Part shown: positions 54,698 to 64,000 of the stretch, one piece after another
How the letters are laid out: every line of letters begins with the position of its first letter
Position numbering within the stretch: position 1 is the stretch's first letter
DNA from: Prorocentrum cordatum
Taxonomy: Eukaryota > Sar > Dinophyceae > Prorocentrales > Prorocentraceae
DNA: 64,000 nt
Assembly: GCA_963575745.1 (NCBI GenBank)
Contig: CAUYUJ010003383.1
Location: 1 to 64,000 of the forward strand
Reading direction: 5' to 3'
Notes under the pieces: generated by a model
Seen by the model: only the letters and a program-made list of their open reading frames with translations
Databases searched by the model: none
Told to the model about the DNA's origin: nothing
Translations under genes and position numbers: made by a program

Positions 54698-55170
54698 GAG
54701 GAGGAGGCGGAGGAGGAGGAGGAGGCGGAGGAGGAGGAGGAGGAGGAGCAGGAGGAGGAGGAGGAGGCGGAGGAGGAGGAGGAGGGTGGCCCTGTGAACG
54801 CACAAGAACTCCACCTCCCTGCACCCGGCAGGCTGGCCCCGCGGGCCCCAGCGGGCGGGTCGGGCGGCGGACCGCCCCCCCTGGACAGGCGCGTCGGGCG
54901 AGTCCGCGGGGCGGGCTCCGACGGCCGGGGTCGCCCTGCCCTGCGCCCCCGCTGCCCTCGCGGTGCCCCTCGCCTCCTCCTCCCCCCTCCTCCTTCCTCC
55001 TCCCTCCGCCCCTCCTCCTCCTCCTCCTCCTCCCTCCTCCTCCTCCTTCCTCTCCTCCTCCTCCTCCTCCTCCTCCGCCTCCCCTCCTCCTCACCCTCCT
55101 CCTCCTCTCCGCCTCCTCCTCCTCCTCCGCCTCCTCCTCCTCCTCCTCCTCCTCCTCCTCCTCCTCAGCC
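54698..55170. repeat. GGA tract, GC-rich island, TCC tract
   Basis: 54698-54785 is GGA and 54975-55168 is TCC: opposite senses flanking a GC-rich spacer, so the two tracts could pair. Confidence 0.88.
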
Positions 55171-55424
55171 TCCTCCTCCCTGGCGCCCCAGCTGCCCTCG
55201 CGGTGCCCCTCGCCTCGGGGCGCCCGAGAGAAGTGGGCGGCCGCGGTCCGCAGCGCGCCGCGCGTGGCGTGTCGATGCGAGGCTCAACGCGTGGACTGAA
55301 GCGATGCGTTCGCCAGAGCGTGGGCCAATACGCCGAGCCAACACGCAACGTCGTGACACCGACGTTTCAAGCACGGTACGTGCTGCGTTTCAAGTCGGGC
55401 GTATCGAGGCAGCTAAGAAGGGGC

Positions 55425-55690
55425 GTCCAAGAGGCGGGGGTCGCAAATCATGGCCCGAGGCATGCAGGTGGACGAGGCGGGAGGAGCCAAAGGGCGCGAT
55501 GAAGAAAATATGCCTGGGGAGATATCGCGGCCCTGGCCACGATGTCCTCCCCCTGGGCACCACCGCCCTCTTGGACGCCCCCGACCTCGCCGCCGGGGCC
55601 ACGAGATCCGGGGAGATGTCGTGGCCCTGGCCACGATGTCCTCCCCCTGGGCACCACCGCCCTCTTGGGCGCCCCCTCGCCGCCCTGATG
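55425..55690. repeat. About 90-bp direct duplication
   Basis: CCCTGGCCACGATGTCCTCC and GGGCACCACCGCCCTCTTGG occur at 55530-55580 and again at 55622-55672. No gene recognised in 55170-56280. Confidence 0.8.
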
Positions 55691-56294
55691 TGTGGCACGG
55701 CCTCTCCATCCCAGTAGTTCCTGCAGAGCCTTTGTTTTCGCGTTGTGCACCGTCGCGCAGTCTTCGGTCTTGAGTCGCGACCAACACGTGTTAAAACATG
55801 AAACCCAGGAAAGTGGGCGCCGAGCAGGCGACAGAGTGATTTCGAAAAAAACGCATCGAAAACGCAGTAGCAGCGGGAAAAGAAGGCAAGCAAGCGGGTC
55901 GCGGGCCGATCCTGGACCTGAAAACGGAACACGAAACTGCGCCCCAAATCGTTGATGTATCAAACGAACACATCCAAGAAAAAACACCGATCCTCAAAAC
56001 GGAAAAACGCCCTCTGTTTCAATCGTACCTACGGTTGGCTTCGCAAAGATAGCCTGCAGCGTCGGTCTCCGAAAAGCACGCGACCCCTGTGAGGCGATCC
56101 CCCCGCGAGGGAGCTCTCTGCGCACGCCATCCCCCTTGCGAGGGCTTCGTCGGTGCACGCCATCCCCCTTCCAGGGCGCCCTCGGTGCGGGTGGGTGCTC
56201 GTGGGAAATGAGCGGGCCGGCGACGCCACATCGCACGCTACGGGTGCAACGCCAGCCGTAAGCCCCCCTCGGCTACACGCAAGAGTGACCCCGG

Positions 56295-56452
56295 GTAAGA
56301 GTGACCTTGAGTGCGCGGCTTTTGGGGCGCCGCGGGGGGACCAACACACAAGCGCGCAAGACACTACCACCGCATCGCGTTCGGCGATCGGGGGACCTCA
56401 TGACCCCATTTGGCCCGCACCAAAGGTCACTCCGGCGAAAGGTCACTCTTAC
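56295..56452. repeat. R12 inverted-repeat element copy 1
   Basis: GTAAGAGTGACC and GGTCACTCTTAC ends; internal GCGCGGCTTTTGGGGCGCCG, CATCGCGTTCGGCG, CCGCACCAAAGGTCACTCC. Nearly the same at 61590-61738. Confidence 0.88.
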
Positions 56453-56754
56453 GTCTACTCGACCCCCCCCCCCCTCCGAATCTGCCCTGCCTCCTCTGGC
56501 CCGCTGTTTTTTACCTGCGCGCGGCGCTGCGGCTGCGCCCGCTCCGCGACGATCCCGGCGACCCCCCACGGCGCGAGCTCGACGGGCGCCGACCGCGGCG
56601 TCTCCTTCCAGGGGCGTTCTCCGCGCAGCTCCGCGCAGCAAGGGGAAGGAGGGAGGTGGAAGAGGGGAAGATGAGGAGCGAAGGAAGGACGGAAGGAAGG
56701 AAGGTAGGAAGGAGGGAAGGACGGAAGGACGGAAGGAAGGAACGAAGGAAGGAA

Positions 56755-57018
56755 TGGGAGGAGGAGGAGGAGGAGGAGGAGGAGGAGGAGGTGGAGGAAG
56801 ATGATGATGATGATGATGAGGAGGAGGCGAGGAAAGGAGGAGGAGGAGGAGGACCCAGGGAGAGAGGCGAGGAGGAGGAAGAATGTAGGAGAGAGGAGGC
56901 GGAGGAGGAATGAGGAGGAATGGGAGGAGAAGGAGAATGAAGGCGGGAGGGACGAGGAGAAGGAGGGAGAGGAGGAGGAAGGAGGAGGAGGAGGAGGAGG
57001 ACGAGGAGGAGGAGGAGC
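56755..57018. repeat. GGA/GGAAGGAC tract
   Basis: GGAAGGAC at 56685-56750, then GGA. Confidence 0.93.
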
Positions 57019-57226
57019 GACGGGACATCGGGAAGGCCAGCAGGTCACGGGATCCGCGAACACTGCCCTGGCGTCTGCCCCGCATCGTCGACGGGGACGG
57101 CCGCGTCGACGTGGCTGGTGCGGCCGCGGGCGTGGCAGGGGCTCCCTGCCCCGCAGCGGGAGAGGGCGGCGGATGCCTCGCGCCGTCCAGGGGCCCGTGG
57201 TGGCCGCCATCCGCCTCGAGCTCCTT

Positions 57227-57397
57227 AAGGGCTCCCAACTTCGCGCTTCGCGCTGCGCGAAGCGCGAAGTGCGAATAACTTCGCGCTCTCGCGCCGCCCT
57301 CCCAAAGGGAGAATAGGAGGACGAGGAGGAGGGGGAGAAGGAACGAGGACCGCGAAGCGCGAAGCGCGAATAACTTCGCGCCCTCGAGGGAGCCCTT
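57227..57397. repeat. R13 inverted-repeat element copy 2
   Basis: AAGGGCTCCC...GGGAGCCCTT ends, inner CTTCGCGCTTCGCGC palindromes. The outside flanks GTGGTGGCCGCCATCCGC are repeated at 57196 and 57411. Confidence 0.75.
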
Positions 57398-57689
57398 GCC
57401 CGTCCAGCGCTCCGTGGTGGCCGCCATCCGCCGCGGGCCCCTCCACCCCGCGCGCGACCTCGACGGAGCCCTGCGGGCAGCGCGAGCGCAGCCGTGGCGC
57501 GCCAGGCGCGTGCGGCGGCTCGGCGCGCGGCGGCGTTCGCGGCCCCCAGGGCCTGGGCTCGAGGGGCGCCTCGGAGGGCCGCGCGCGGCCCCCGTCGCTG
57601 CTGCGCCGATGCGGTGCGGGTCGGCGGAGGAGTCCGCAGAGCCACTGGCGGCGCTTCGTCGCGCGGGAGGGCTTCGGGAAGAGGAGGGC

Positions 57690-57948
57690 GAGGAGGAGGC
57701 TCCGTCGGTCGCCTGCCCTCGCCCCGCGCCTCCTCGAGGACGCTGTCGAGGGCCACGCGGCTGAGGACGAAGCGCTGCCGACGCCTTGCCGCGGAGCGAA
57801 CTGCGACGCGAACGGGCCCAATGGGAGCCTGGGCCTGTTCGAGGGAAAGGGTGACCTGGGGTGAGTGCGAGGCACGGTACATGCAGACCAGAGAGGCGGC
57901 GGGACTGCAGGGAGAGGACGACGAAGAGGAGGCGACAGCAGCGAGCAA
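57690..57948 (-). other. Possible exon or retroelement frame, unassigned
   Basis: An open, non-repetitive minus-strand frame (MYRASHSPQVTLSLEQAQ, then VRVAVRSAARRRQRFVLS and RVALDSVLEEARG) of mixed composition. It looks more protein-like than its surroundings but matches no family I know. It could be an exon of a neighbouring gene or part of a LINE. Confidence 0.25.
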
Positions 57949-57965
57949 GCGCCCCCCACTCGGTC

Positions 57966-58234
57966 GGGGATCTACTGACCTGGGTCAGTGCACACACGGG
58001 CCAGCCAGGCTTTGCAGAATCCTGCGGGAGCATGCGCCCTAGTCTGGGTCAGTGCAGCCCTGGCCCTGCAGGATCCTGCAAGATCCGGTGCTCTGGCTGA
58101 CCCCGTTTGCACTGACCCCCGTCTCAGAGCTCCCGATCCCCTCCCCCCGCTCCCGCTGGCGGCTCTGCCGGTCGCCGTGGCCGTCGCCGTCGTCGTCATC
58201 GTCGTCGTCGTCGCCGTCGTCGTCGCCGTCGTCA

Positions 58235-58271
<37 letters not shown>

Positions 58272-58290
58272 CGTCGTCTGCGTCGTGCAC
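57966..58290 (+). repeat. R11 dispersed repeat copy 2 plus (GTC/GCC)n
   Basis: CTGACCTGGGTCAGTGCACAC, CAGTGCAGCCCTGGCCCTGCAGGA, then GTCGCC/GTCGTC. About 85% like copy 1 by eye. Confidence 0.85.
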
Positions 58291-58457
58291 TGACCCCCGC
58301 CACTTGAGCCCCGACGCTGCGCACCCTGCACCCGCCCGGCCGCGGCGCTGCGGAGTGGGCCTCCCGCCGCCCTCGAGAGGCCTGTCGGGGCCCCGCGGCC
58401 AGCGCGCACGCAGGCGGGCGGGCGGGCGCAGGACGGACCGGCTCAGGGGGGGGGGGT

Positions 58458-58555
58458 CCTCCTCTTCCTCCTCCTCCTCCTCCTCCTCCTCCTCCTCCTC
58501 CTCCTCCTCTTCCTCCTCCTCCTCCTCCTCCTCCTCCTCTTCCTCCTCCTCCTCC

Positions 58556-58590
<35 letters not shown>

Positions 58591-58760
58591 CTCCCTCCTC
58601 CCCTCCTCCTACTCCTCCTCCTCCCAGCATGTCCCCACTCCTCCCTCCTCCTCCTCCTCCTCCTCCTCCTCCTCCTCCTCCTCCGCCTCCTCCTCCTCCT
58701 CCTTCTTCCCCATCTCCCATCGCCATCCCTCTTCCCCCTCCCCCTCCTCCCCTCGTCCTC
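58458..58760. repeat. (TCC)n tract
   Basis: TCC with TTCC interruptions and a short break at 58620-58640. Confidence 0.95.
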
Positions 58761-58933
58761 CTCGGTTCCCTCTCCTTCATAGGACGTCCTGTCTACCCGG
58801 ACGATCCGATCCGATCCCCTTCTGTCTATCCTCGACCCAGAGAAGGCGGTGTTCCTTCTGCCGCCGCCCCGCGCGTGCTGGGAGCAGCTGGCGCCCTCCC
58901 CGGACGTCTTGTCCCTCGCCTCCTGGCTGGCGG

Positions 58934-59033
58934 NNNNNNNNNNNNNNNNNNNNNNNNNNNNNNNNNNNNNNNNNNNNNNNNNNNNNNNNNNNNNNNNNNN
59001 NNNNNNNNNNNNNNNNNNNNNNNNNNNNNNNNN
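58934..59033. other. Assembly gap, 100 N
   Basis: Exactly 100 N, a scaffold gap of conventional size, directly before a GAT tract. True length unknown. Confidence 0.99.
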
Positions 59034-59230
<197 letters not shown>

Positions 59231-59508
59231 TGCCGATGAAGAGGCCATGGTCAAAGTGAGGTCGGGGAGCGGCGCTCTCAACCCGCCTGCACTATTCAAG
59301 CTCGCCCCCCTGGGACCCGCAGGTCCCGTCCCTGGGCACCGGGGGGCCCTCGGGCCTCCCCCCAAGGCCGGCGACGAGGGAGGTCCCAAGACGCCCCAGT
59401 GGGCGGGCGGTCGCAACGATCCATGCCGTCTCGAGGCCAACAGGACCCGCGGCGGCCGACCTCCCCTCTGCACGCAGACCCCAAGGACGGACGCTTGCCG
59501 AGCCGCGC

Positions 59509-60084
59509 TCAGCAGGCCTGCCGTCCGGCCAGCTCCGTCATGGGCGGCGCCGCGACGCCGGACTCCAGCGAGCGGGAGGGTTCCACGCATAGCTCCGCGG
59601 CCATGCCCACGCTGCCGACGAGCTCGGCCGCGACGGGGTCGACACAGGTTGGGCCCCCAAACTCCAGCGCCCTGGCGGGCTGCAGCGCCAGATCCACGAT
59701 GGCCGCCAGCTCCACGACGGGCGGCGCCACGATGACGGGCGGCGCCACGATGCCGCAGTCCAGCCCCGCGCTGTGCCCCGCAGCACGATGGCCAGCACGA
59801 GCCCCGCGATGAGCCCCGCAGCCGAGGCCACCCGCGCCGCGGCGGCTCCAGCACGGGGCGGCGGCGCCCCCGCCGGCCGTGGGCTGGCGGTCGCCTCCGC
59901 CCGCCGCGAGGGGCAGCTTCGCGGCGGCGTCCACGGGAGGCGGCTCCTGGGCGGCCTCCGCGGCCGCGGCGTGCTCCAGGGCGGCCCGCACGCTGCAGCA
60001 GCCCGCGCCCCGCAGGTCCGCCTCGAGGAGCCCCACCGGCGTCGCGGAAGACGACGACGACGACGATGTTTTCGTCGATGACAA
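59509..60084 (-). other. Unassigned 191-codon open frame
   Basis: Ala/Val/Pro-rich frame containing VVELAAIVDLALQPARALEF and AELVGSVGMAAELC. GC-rich, not obviously a simple repeat, with no known domain. Other frames are also open because of base composition. May be an exon, retroelement sequence or chance. Confidence 0.2.
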
Positions 60085-60298
60085 GGACGATGATTATGAT
60101 GACGGTGATGGTGATGGCGATGTTGATGATAACGCTGTTGATTATGATGACTTTGTTGGTGATGACATTGGTGATGACGATAAGTATGGTGAGGATGGTG
60201 ATGGTGACGACGGTGATTACAGTGGTGATGGAGATTAAGATGCTAATTATGGCGAGGGTGCAGATGGTTATGTTGATGTAGACGATAAAGGCGATTTG

Positions 60299-60334
<36 letters not shown>

Positions 60335-60341
60335 GTGGTGG

Positions 60342-60414
<73 letters not shown>

Positions 60415-60700
60415 AGTGGTGATGCAAACAACGACGATGACGATGATGATGATGATGATGATGATGATGAAGACGATGATGATGGTGATGGTGCTGGCGC
60501 TGGTGATGGTGATGGTGATGATGATGGTGGGGGTGGCGATGCTGACGATGGTGATAATGATGGTGATGATGATGGTGGGGGTGGCGATGCTGACGATGGT
60601 GATAATGATGGTAATGATGACGTTGTCGACGATGATGGTGGCGGTGGTGACGATCATGATGAAGGCGAAGATGGTGATGCTGATGATGATGATGCCCGTA
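60050..60700. repeat. (GAT/GGT)n tract
   Basis: GATGAT with GGTGATG units and a 60-bp direct duplication (GGTGGGGGTGGCGATGCTGA). Confidence 0.94.
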
Positions 60701-60922
60701 CCATCTGTGGACAGCCGCGCGTTTACTGAACGAGCCACCCGGCTGCCATCGCCAGGCGGTCCGCCAGAGACCGAAGCGCTTGGTGAACATTGTGCTGGCG
60801 TGCGTGAAGAGTTTCTTGGAGATGTCCATGCTTCATCTTGTGGCACGCCTCAGAAGCGATTACAACTGGGTGGAGGTCCTCCGGACGCTTGGCGCGAGGA
60901 CCAATGAATTCGAGTCTCCCGG

Positions 60923-61100
60923 TACAGTCGGGGCGTTGACCTAAGGAACCCTAAATACGGAACGAGGCCCCTTTTTCCATAAGTTAACCTTCGATTTACA
61001 GTCGGAAACATAAGAAAGCCTGAGGCAAGCTGTGAAACACTTAAGGAACGCGGAGCCCCTCCCCAACGAAAAGGGTTCCTCCTTCAGGGCCCCGACTGTA
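60923..61100. repeat. R9 inverted-repeat element, copy 2
   Basis: TACAGTCGGGGC and GCCCCGACTGTA ends enclose AAGGAACCCTAAAT...GGGTTCCT. 178 bp. Confidence 0.82.
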
Positions 61101-61229
61101 GGTGGAGGCGCGCCCAGCGTTGAGTACACAGTGGACCACATCGGGGAGGCGATCGGCGCAGCGGGCCCAGTCGTCCGCCGCAGGGCATCCAAGCGGGCAC
61201 CGGTGAGAACTTCACCCACGCATCCACCT

Positions 61230-61560
61230 CGCCATGGCTCGGACGTCCATTCCCTCTGTTTTTTTCGGTTTCGTGCGTGGTTTTTTCGGCAAATGGTCAA
61301 GGATGCTCCTCGATGGTCCTCGCCGAGGAAAAAACGCACACGTCCGAGCGATGCCAGGCCACGCACTGGTCGCCCACGCGCCTATCCAACTCTTCCGGCG
61401 CGAGGATGACATGCGATAGCGAGTCTTCCTCTTCGTGGCAACCAGGGCGACACAGTCGACGCCATTGGTGTCGCTGGCGTGCTCCGGCCAGTGGCGGTGC
61501 AGACGGGCCCTGGACATCGCCCGAATGCTCGGCTGGAAACTCATCTTTTTGAGCATCAAA
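61230..61560 (-). mobile_element. LINE fragment D: C-terminal zinc block (tentative)
   Basis: Across two frames: LHRHWPEHASD...GVDCVAL and C-x-GCHEEEDSLSHVILAPE, the CxxC-acidic-H-C arrangement found after the RT of dinoflagellate LINEs. Short and frameshifted. Confidence 0.4.
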
Positions 61561-61589
61561 CAATCGACTACACGCAAAAGTTACCCTGG

Positions 61590-61738
61590 GTAAGAGTGAC
61601 CTTTGGAGCGCGGCTTTTGGGGCGCCGCGGGGGGACCAAACACAAGCGCGGCAGCCGCTACCATCGCATCGCGTTCGGCGCTCGGGGGACCCCATTAAGC
61701 CCGCACCAAAGGTCACTCCGGCGAAAGGTCACTCTGAC
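61590..61738. repeat. R12 inverted-repeat element copy 2
   Basis: GTAAGAGTGACCTTTGG...CCAAAGGTCACTCC and a second AAAGGTCACTCT end. Confidence 0.88.
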
Positions 61739-62007
61739 GTCAAGTCGAAACAAGCACTCCTCTGCATGCCTCTATTCGAATCCGGTTCCACGGTGAGCTC
61801 GTTGACGGCGGCTGTCATGTGGCCCTCCGCAGGTCTTTGGGGCCGGGCCACGGCTGCTTCGCAACGGCGCGCTCGAACGGAAAGCCCACGCAAAAAGCCA
61901 GCGTCTTCCCGCGCGGGGCCCACGGAAAACCTGGCGCACAAGGGCAGCGAGAGAACGATCCTGCCCAGCGCGCTGGGCGACGCGACGAAGCTCGTCCAGC
62001 GGCGTCT

Positions 62008-62095
62008 CCTCCTCCTCCTCCTCCTCCTCCTCCTCCTCCTCCTCTTCCTCCTCCTCCTCCTCCTCCTCTTCCTCCTCCTCCTCCTCCTCCGTCTT
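62008..62095. repeat. (TCC)n tract
   Basis: TCC with TTCC breaks. The frames around it (61760-62140) are unassigned. Confidence 0.95.
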
Positions 62096-62142
62096 CCAGA
62101 CCAGCGCAGCAAGCGCAGCGCGGATCAGCGTTGCCACACAGG

Positions 62143-62396
62143 CCTGGGAGGCGGAGGTGACGTCGACGGCGCCGGACTCGGGCGCCCGCACCAGGGGGCC
62201 ACATGCGAACCCTGCCCCTGCCCCTCGCGAGTTCTGGAGGGGGAGGGCGGGGCTCACTTTGTCCGGGAGCCTGGGAGGCGTAGGTGACGTCGACGGCGCC
62301 GGACTCGGGCGCCCGCACCAGGGGGCCACATGCGAACCCTGCCCCTGCCCCTCGCGAGTTCTGGAGGGGGAGGACGGGGCTCACTTTGTCCGGGAG
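62143..62396. repeat. 127-bp tandem duplication
   Basis: CCTGGGAGGCGGAGGTGACG starts at 62143 and, with one change, at 62270. The units are nearly identical, implying a recent event. Confidence 0.95.
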
Positions 62397-62448
62397 CTCC
62401 CGAGCGAAGTGAACCCCACCTTCCCCCTCGGAAGTCGTGGGGGGTAGG

Positions 62449-62624
62449 GGTACACGTCGTTCATTTCTAATCGTGCTCATTTCTACTTGTGCTCGTTTCT
62501 AGTTGTTCCTGGCCCCCTAGTGGCCAGGAAGAGGCCCAGGATAGAACAATTAGAACTGACAGGATCTTGGCCCCCCAAAAAAAATCAAAGAACTCGAAGC
62601 ATTAGAAATGAACAACGTGTAGGG
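62449..62624. repeat. Inverted-repeat element with 20-bp termini, single copy here
   Basis: TACACGTCGTTCATTTCTAA at the left and the complement of ACACGTTGTTCATTTCTAAT at the right, about 175 bp, with a TCCTGGCCCCCTAGTGGCCAGGA hairpin in the centre. AT-richer than its surroundings. Confidence 0.8.
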
Positions 62625-62639
62625 CTCGCACGTGGCCCA

Positions 62640-64000
62640 CTACCGCACCAGCCCGCGAGCGGTGAAAGCTGACGGCGGCACGTGCCGGAGCTCGCTGATG
62701 GTGCCGCTCTCGGCCTGCACGAGAGAGCAGGCGCAGGAGTCCGAGCTTTGGGCAGCGCACGGCACTGCAGGAACAGCCTCGAGGCTGCCCTCCTTCGTCG
62801 CGGTGGTGGTGGAGCCTTTGGCCTTGGAGTGTGCGTCTGCTCCCTGCGGACACTTCCTCGCGGGGGCCCCCCGCACCTCGTCTGTGGCGCTGGGGGCCAT
62901 GAGCTGCCCGAGGCAGGCCGCAGCCTTCGCGACGGCGAGCCGAGCCCATTCTGGCCTGTCCCGGACCGACTCGATCACCTGGAGCACGAGCGCGGCGCAG
63001 GGAGGGGCGAGTTGGCATCTGTTGGGATTCAGCCGGAGGCCGGCGCATTCGCGCATGCAGTCGAACGCGTTGGCACACTCCCTCAGCGCGCTGAGCTCGA
63101 AGATCGCGGCGCCCGCATCGTCTGCGCAGATGCGCGTGATGCCAAGCCCTCTGAGGTCGACGGCGCGCCGCATCCTTTCGCGGAGGAGTGCGTCGACACG
63201 GCGCGAACGAAACCGCTGAGGGGGCAGCCCTGCAAGGAACCCCCTCGAAGAAGTAGGCGAACACACCTGAGACGAGAGCCATGCTCAGGTGGCGTACGCC
63301 CTGGAAGAAAGCGAGGATGCCGCGCGTCGCTGCGAGAGCCTCGAAAGAAGCCCAAATCCAGCTGCGGCGCTGCAGGCGGAGGGAAGCAGCAGCCATGTCC
63401 CAGAAGGCCCGGACTGGCGTTAGGTCGGGCCTGTCCCCCTACAGGGGGACTTTGGGCGAGAAGAAGAAGAAAAACTCCGAAAAATATACCCAAATGGTCA
63501 AAAAAAGTAATCAACAAATCGTCCCCAGACTATTTTTTACTATTTTTGAATGTTCCCCCTGTACAGGGACAGGCCCGACTTAAGACTGGCGCTCGATGCG
63601 CGCTCGAAGGGCGCCCGCAGGTCCGGGCCGCGGAAAATCGAAGTCGACGACGGTCCTGGGCCAGCTGACGCCGAGGAGCGACGAAGCCCCGCTGGGATGG
63701 AGGAGACGCCGCTGGGCGCGACGTCCCGCCACAGAACGCTCACTGTGGGGGCTCGGCCACAAGAAACCTCCGCAAGAAACCCAACCCTGAAGTCCGCGAC
63801 TCGTTCCGTGAAAATCCACAGGCGTCGATCGAAAAACGTCAAGGTCTGATGGGGAGCCCCTCGAGATCCAAGAAACCCAGGGCAACCTGGCAAAATCCAA
63901 CTGGTTTCTTGGCACGCGCCCCCACTGTACGATGCCCCACCAGGTATTGCTGGCAGTGCTTTCGAGGCTTATGGGCTTCAAAGGCACTGTTGCAGAGGTG
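62640..64000 (-). mobile_element. LINE fragment A: reverse transcriptase, runs off the window end
   Basis: Minus-strand order: VVDFDFPRPG (near 63640); VRAFWDMAAA (motif A region) just downstream of the MITE; LQGCPLSGF (motif B, near 63215); ICADDAGAAIFELSALRECA (catalytic xADD, near 63120); then LRLNPNRCQLAPP and a thumb-like region to 62640. Frames shift at least twice, so it is dead. No recognisable endonuclease before the window ends. Confidence 0.85.
63420..63583. mobile_element. MITE copy 5, inserted in LINE A
   Basis: 164 bp, TTAGGTCGGGC...GCCCGACTTAA, GTCCCCCTACAGGGGGAC subterminal hairpin. Perfect 8-bp duplication GACTGGCG at 63412-63419 and 63584-63591. Confidence 0.93.

Noticed and set aside
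56273-58033. 586-codon minus-strand frame
   Set aside because: Runs through two inverted-repeat elements and a GGA tract; no domain recognised.
59399-59812. Plus-strand Ser/Ala/Thr-rich frame as a gene
   Set aside because: Overlaps open frames on the other strand caused by GC bias; no domain, no splice support.

Overview
This is nuclear DNA of a dinoflagellate, probably a free-living species with a large, GC-rich, repeat-laden genome. Prorocentrum-type genomes look like this, but the species cannot be fixed from the sequence. Three things point there. (1) A degraded tandem copy of the dinoflagellate spliced-leader sequence lies at 46612-46647 on the minus strand. (2) The only host gene I could assemble has exons of 42-156 bp whose introns begin GC, GA or GT and end AG, usually followed by G, the relaxed splice grammar of dinoflagellates. 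(3) The introns are filled with kilobase-scale trinucleotide tracts, short inverted-repeat elements and decayed LINE reverse transcriptases.

The main content is one minus-strand gene for a DNAJB12/DNAJB14-type ER-membrane J-protein (J domain, G/F-like segment, one membrane span, DUF1977 lumenal domain). Ten exons were found by eye between about 47486 (upstream end) and 6653 (downstream end). About 900 coding bases are spread over about 41 kb. Read in order, the exons keep phase and match the family from its N-terminal SNxDEAERC block through the HPD motif to the final PxC block. The start codon exon (above 47486) and the true stop (below 6653) were not found.

Layout, left to right: 1-6540, dispersed repeats and a 1.4 kb GGA tract downstream of the last recognised exon. 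6653-7551, exons 10 and 9. 7552-17660, a 10.1 kb intron with a cluster of a dispersed repeat (R1), a 1.3 kb imperfect palindrome and two minisatellites. 17661-20918, exons 8 and 7. 20919-31247, a 10.3 kb intron holding an array of about seven degenerate 0.7-1.4 kb head-to-tail units. 31248-33888, exons 6 and 5. 33889-37386, an intron with a LINE fragment interrupted by a MITE. 37387-39184, exons 4 and 3. 39185-46950, an intron with a satellite, a LINE fragment and the spliced-leader relic. 46951-47486, exons 2 and 1. 47487-64000, upstream or intergenic DNA: a 1.5 kb CAT/ATC tract, repeats, a 100-base assembly gap (58934-59033) and two more LINE fragments.

Several short inverted-repeat families recur. 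The best defined is a 145-178 bp MITE with five copies, 8-bp target duplications and two insertions inside LINE reverse-transcriptase sequence. No rRNA, tRNA, CRISPR or bacterial-type operon was seen. Most long open frames are translations of simple repeats and are not genes. All family assignments come from motif recognition by eye; no search was run.
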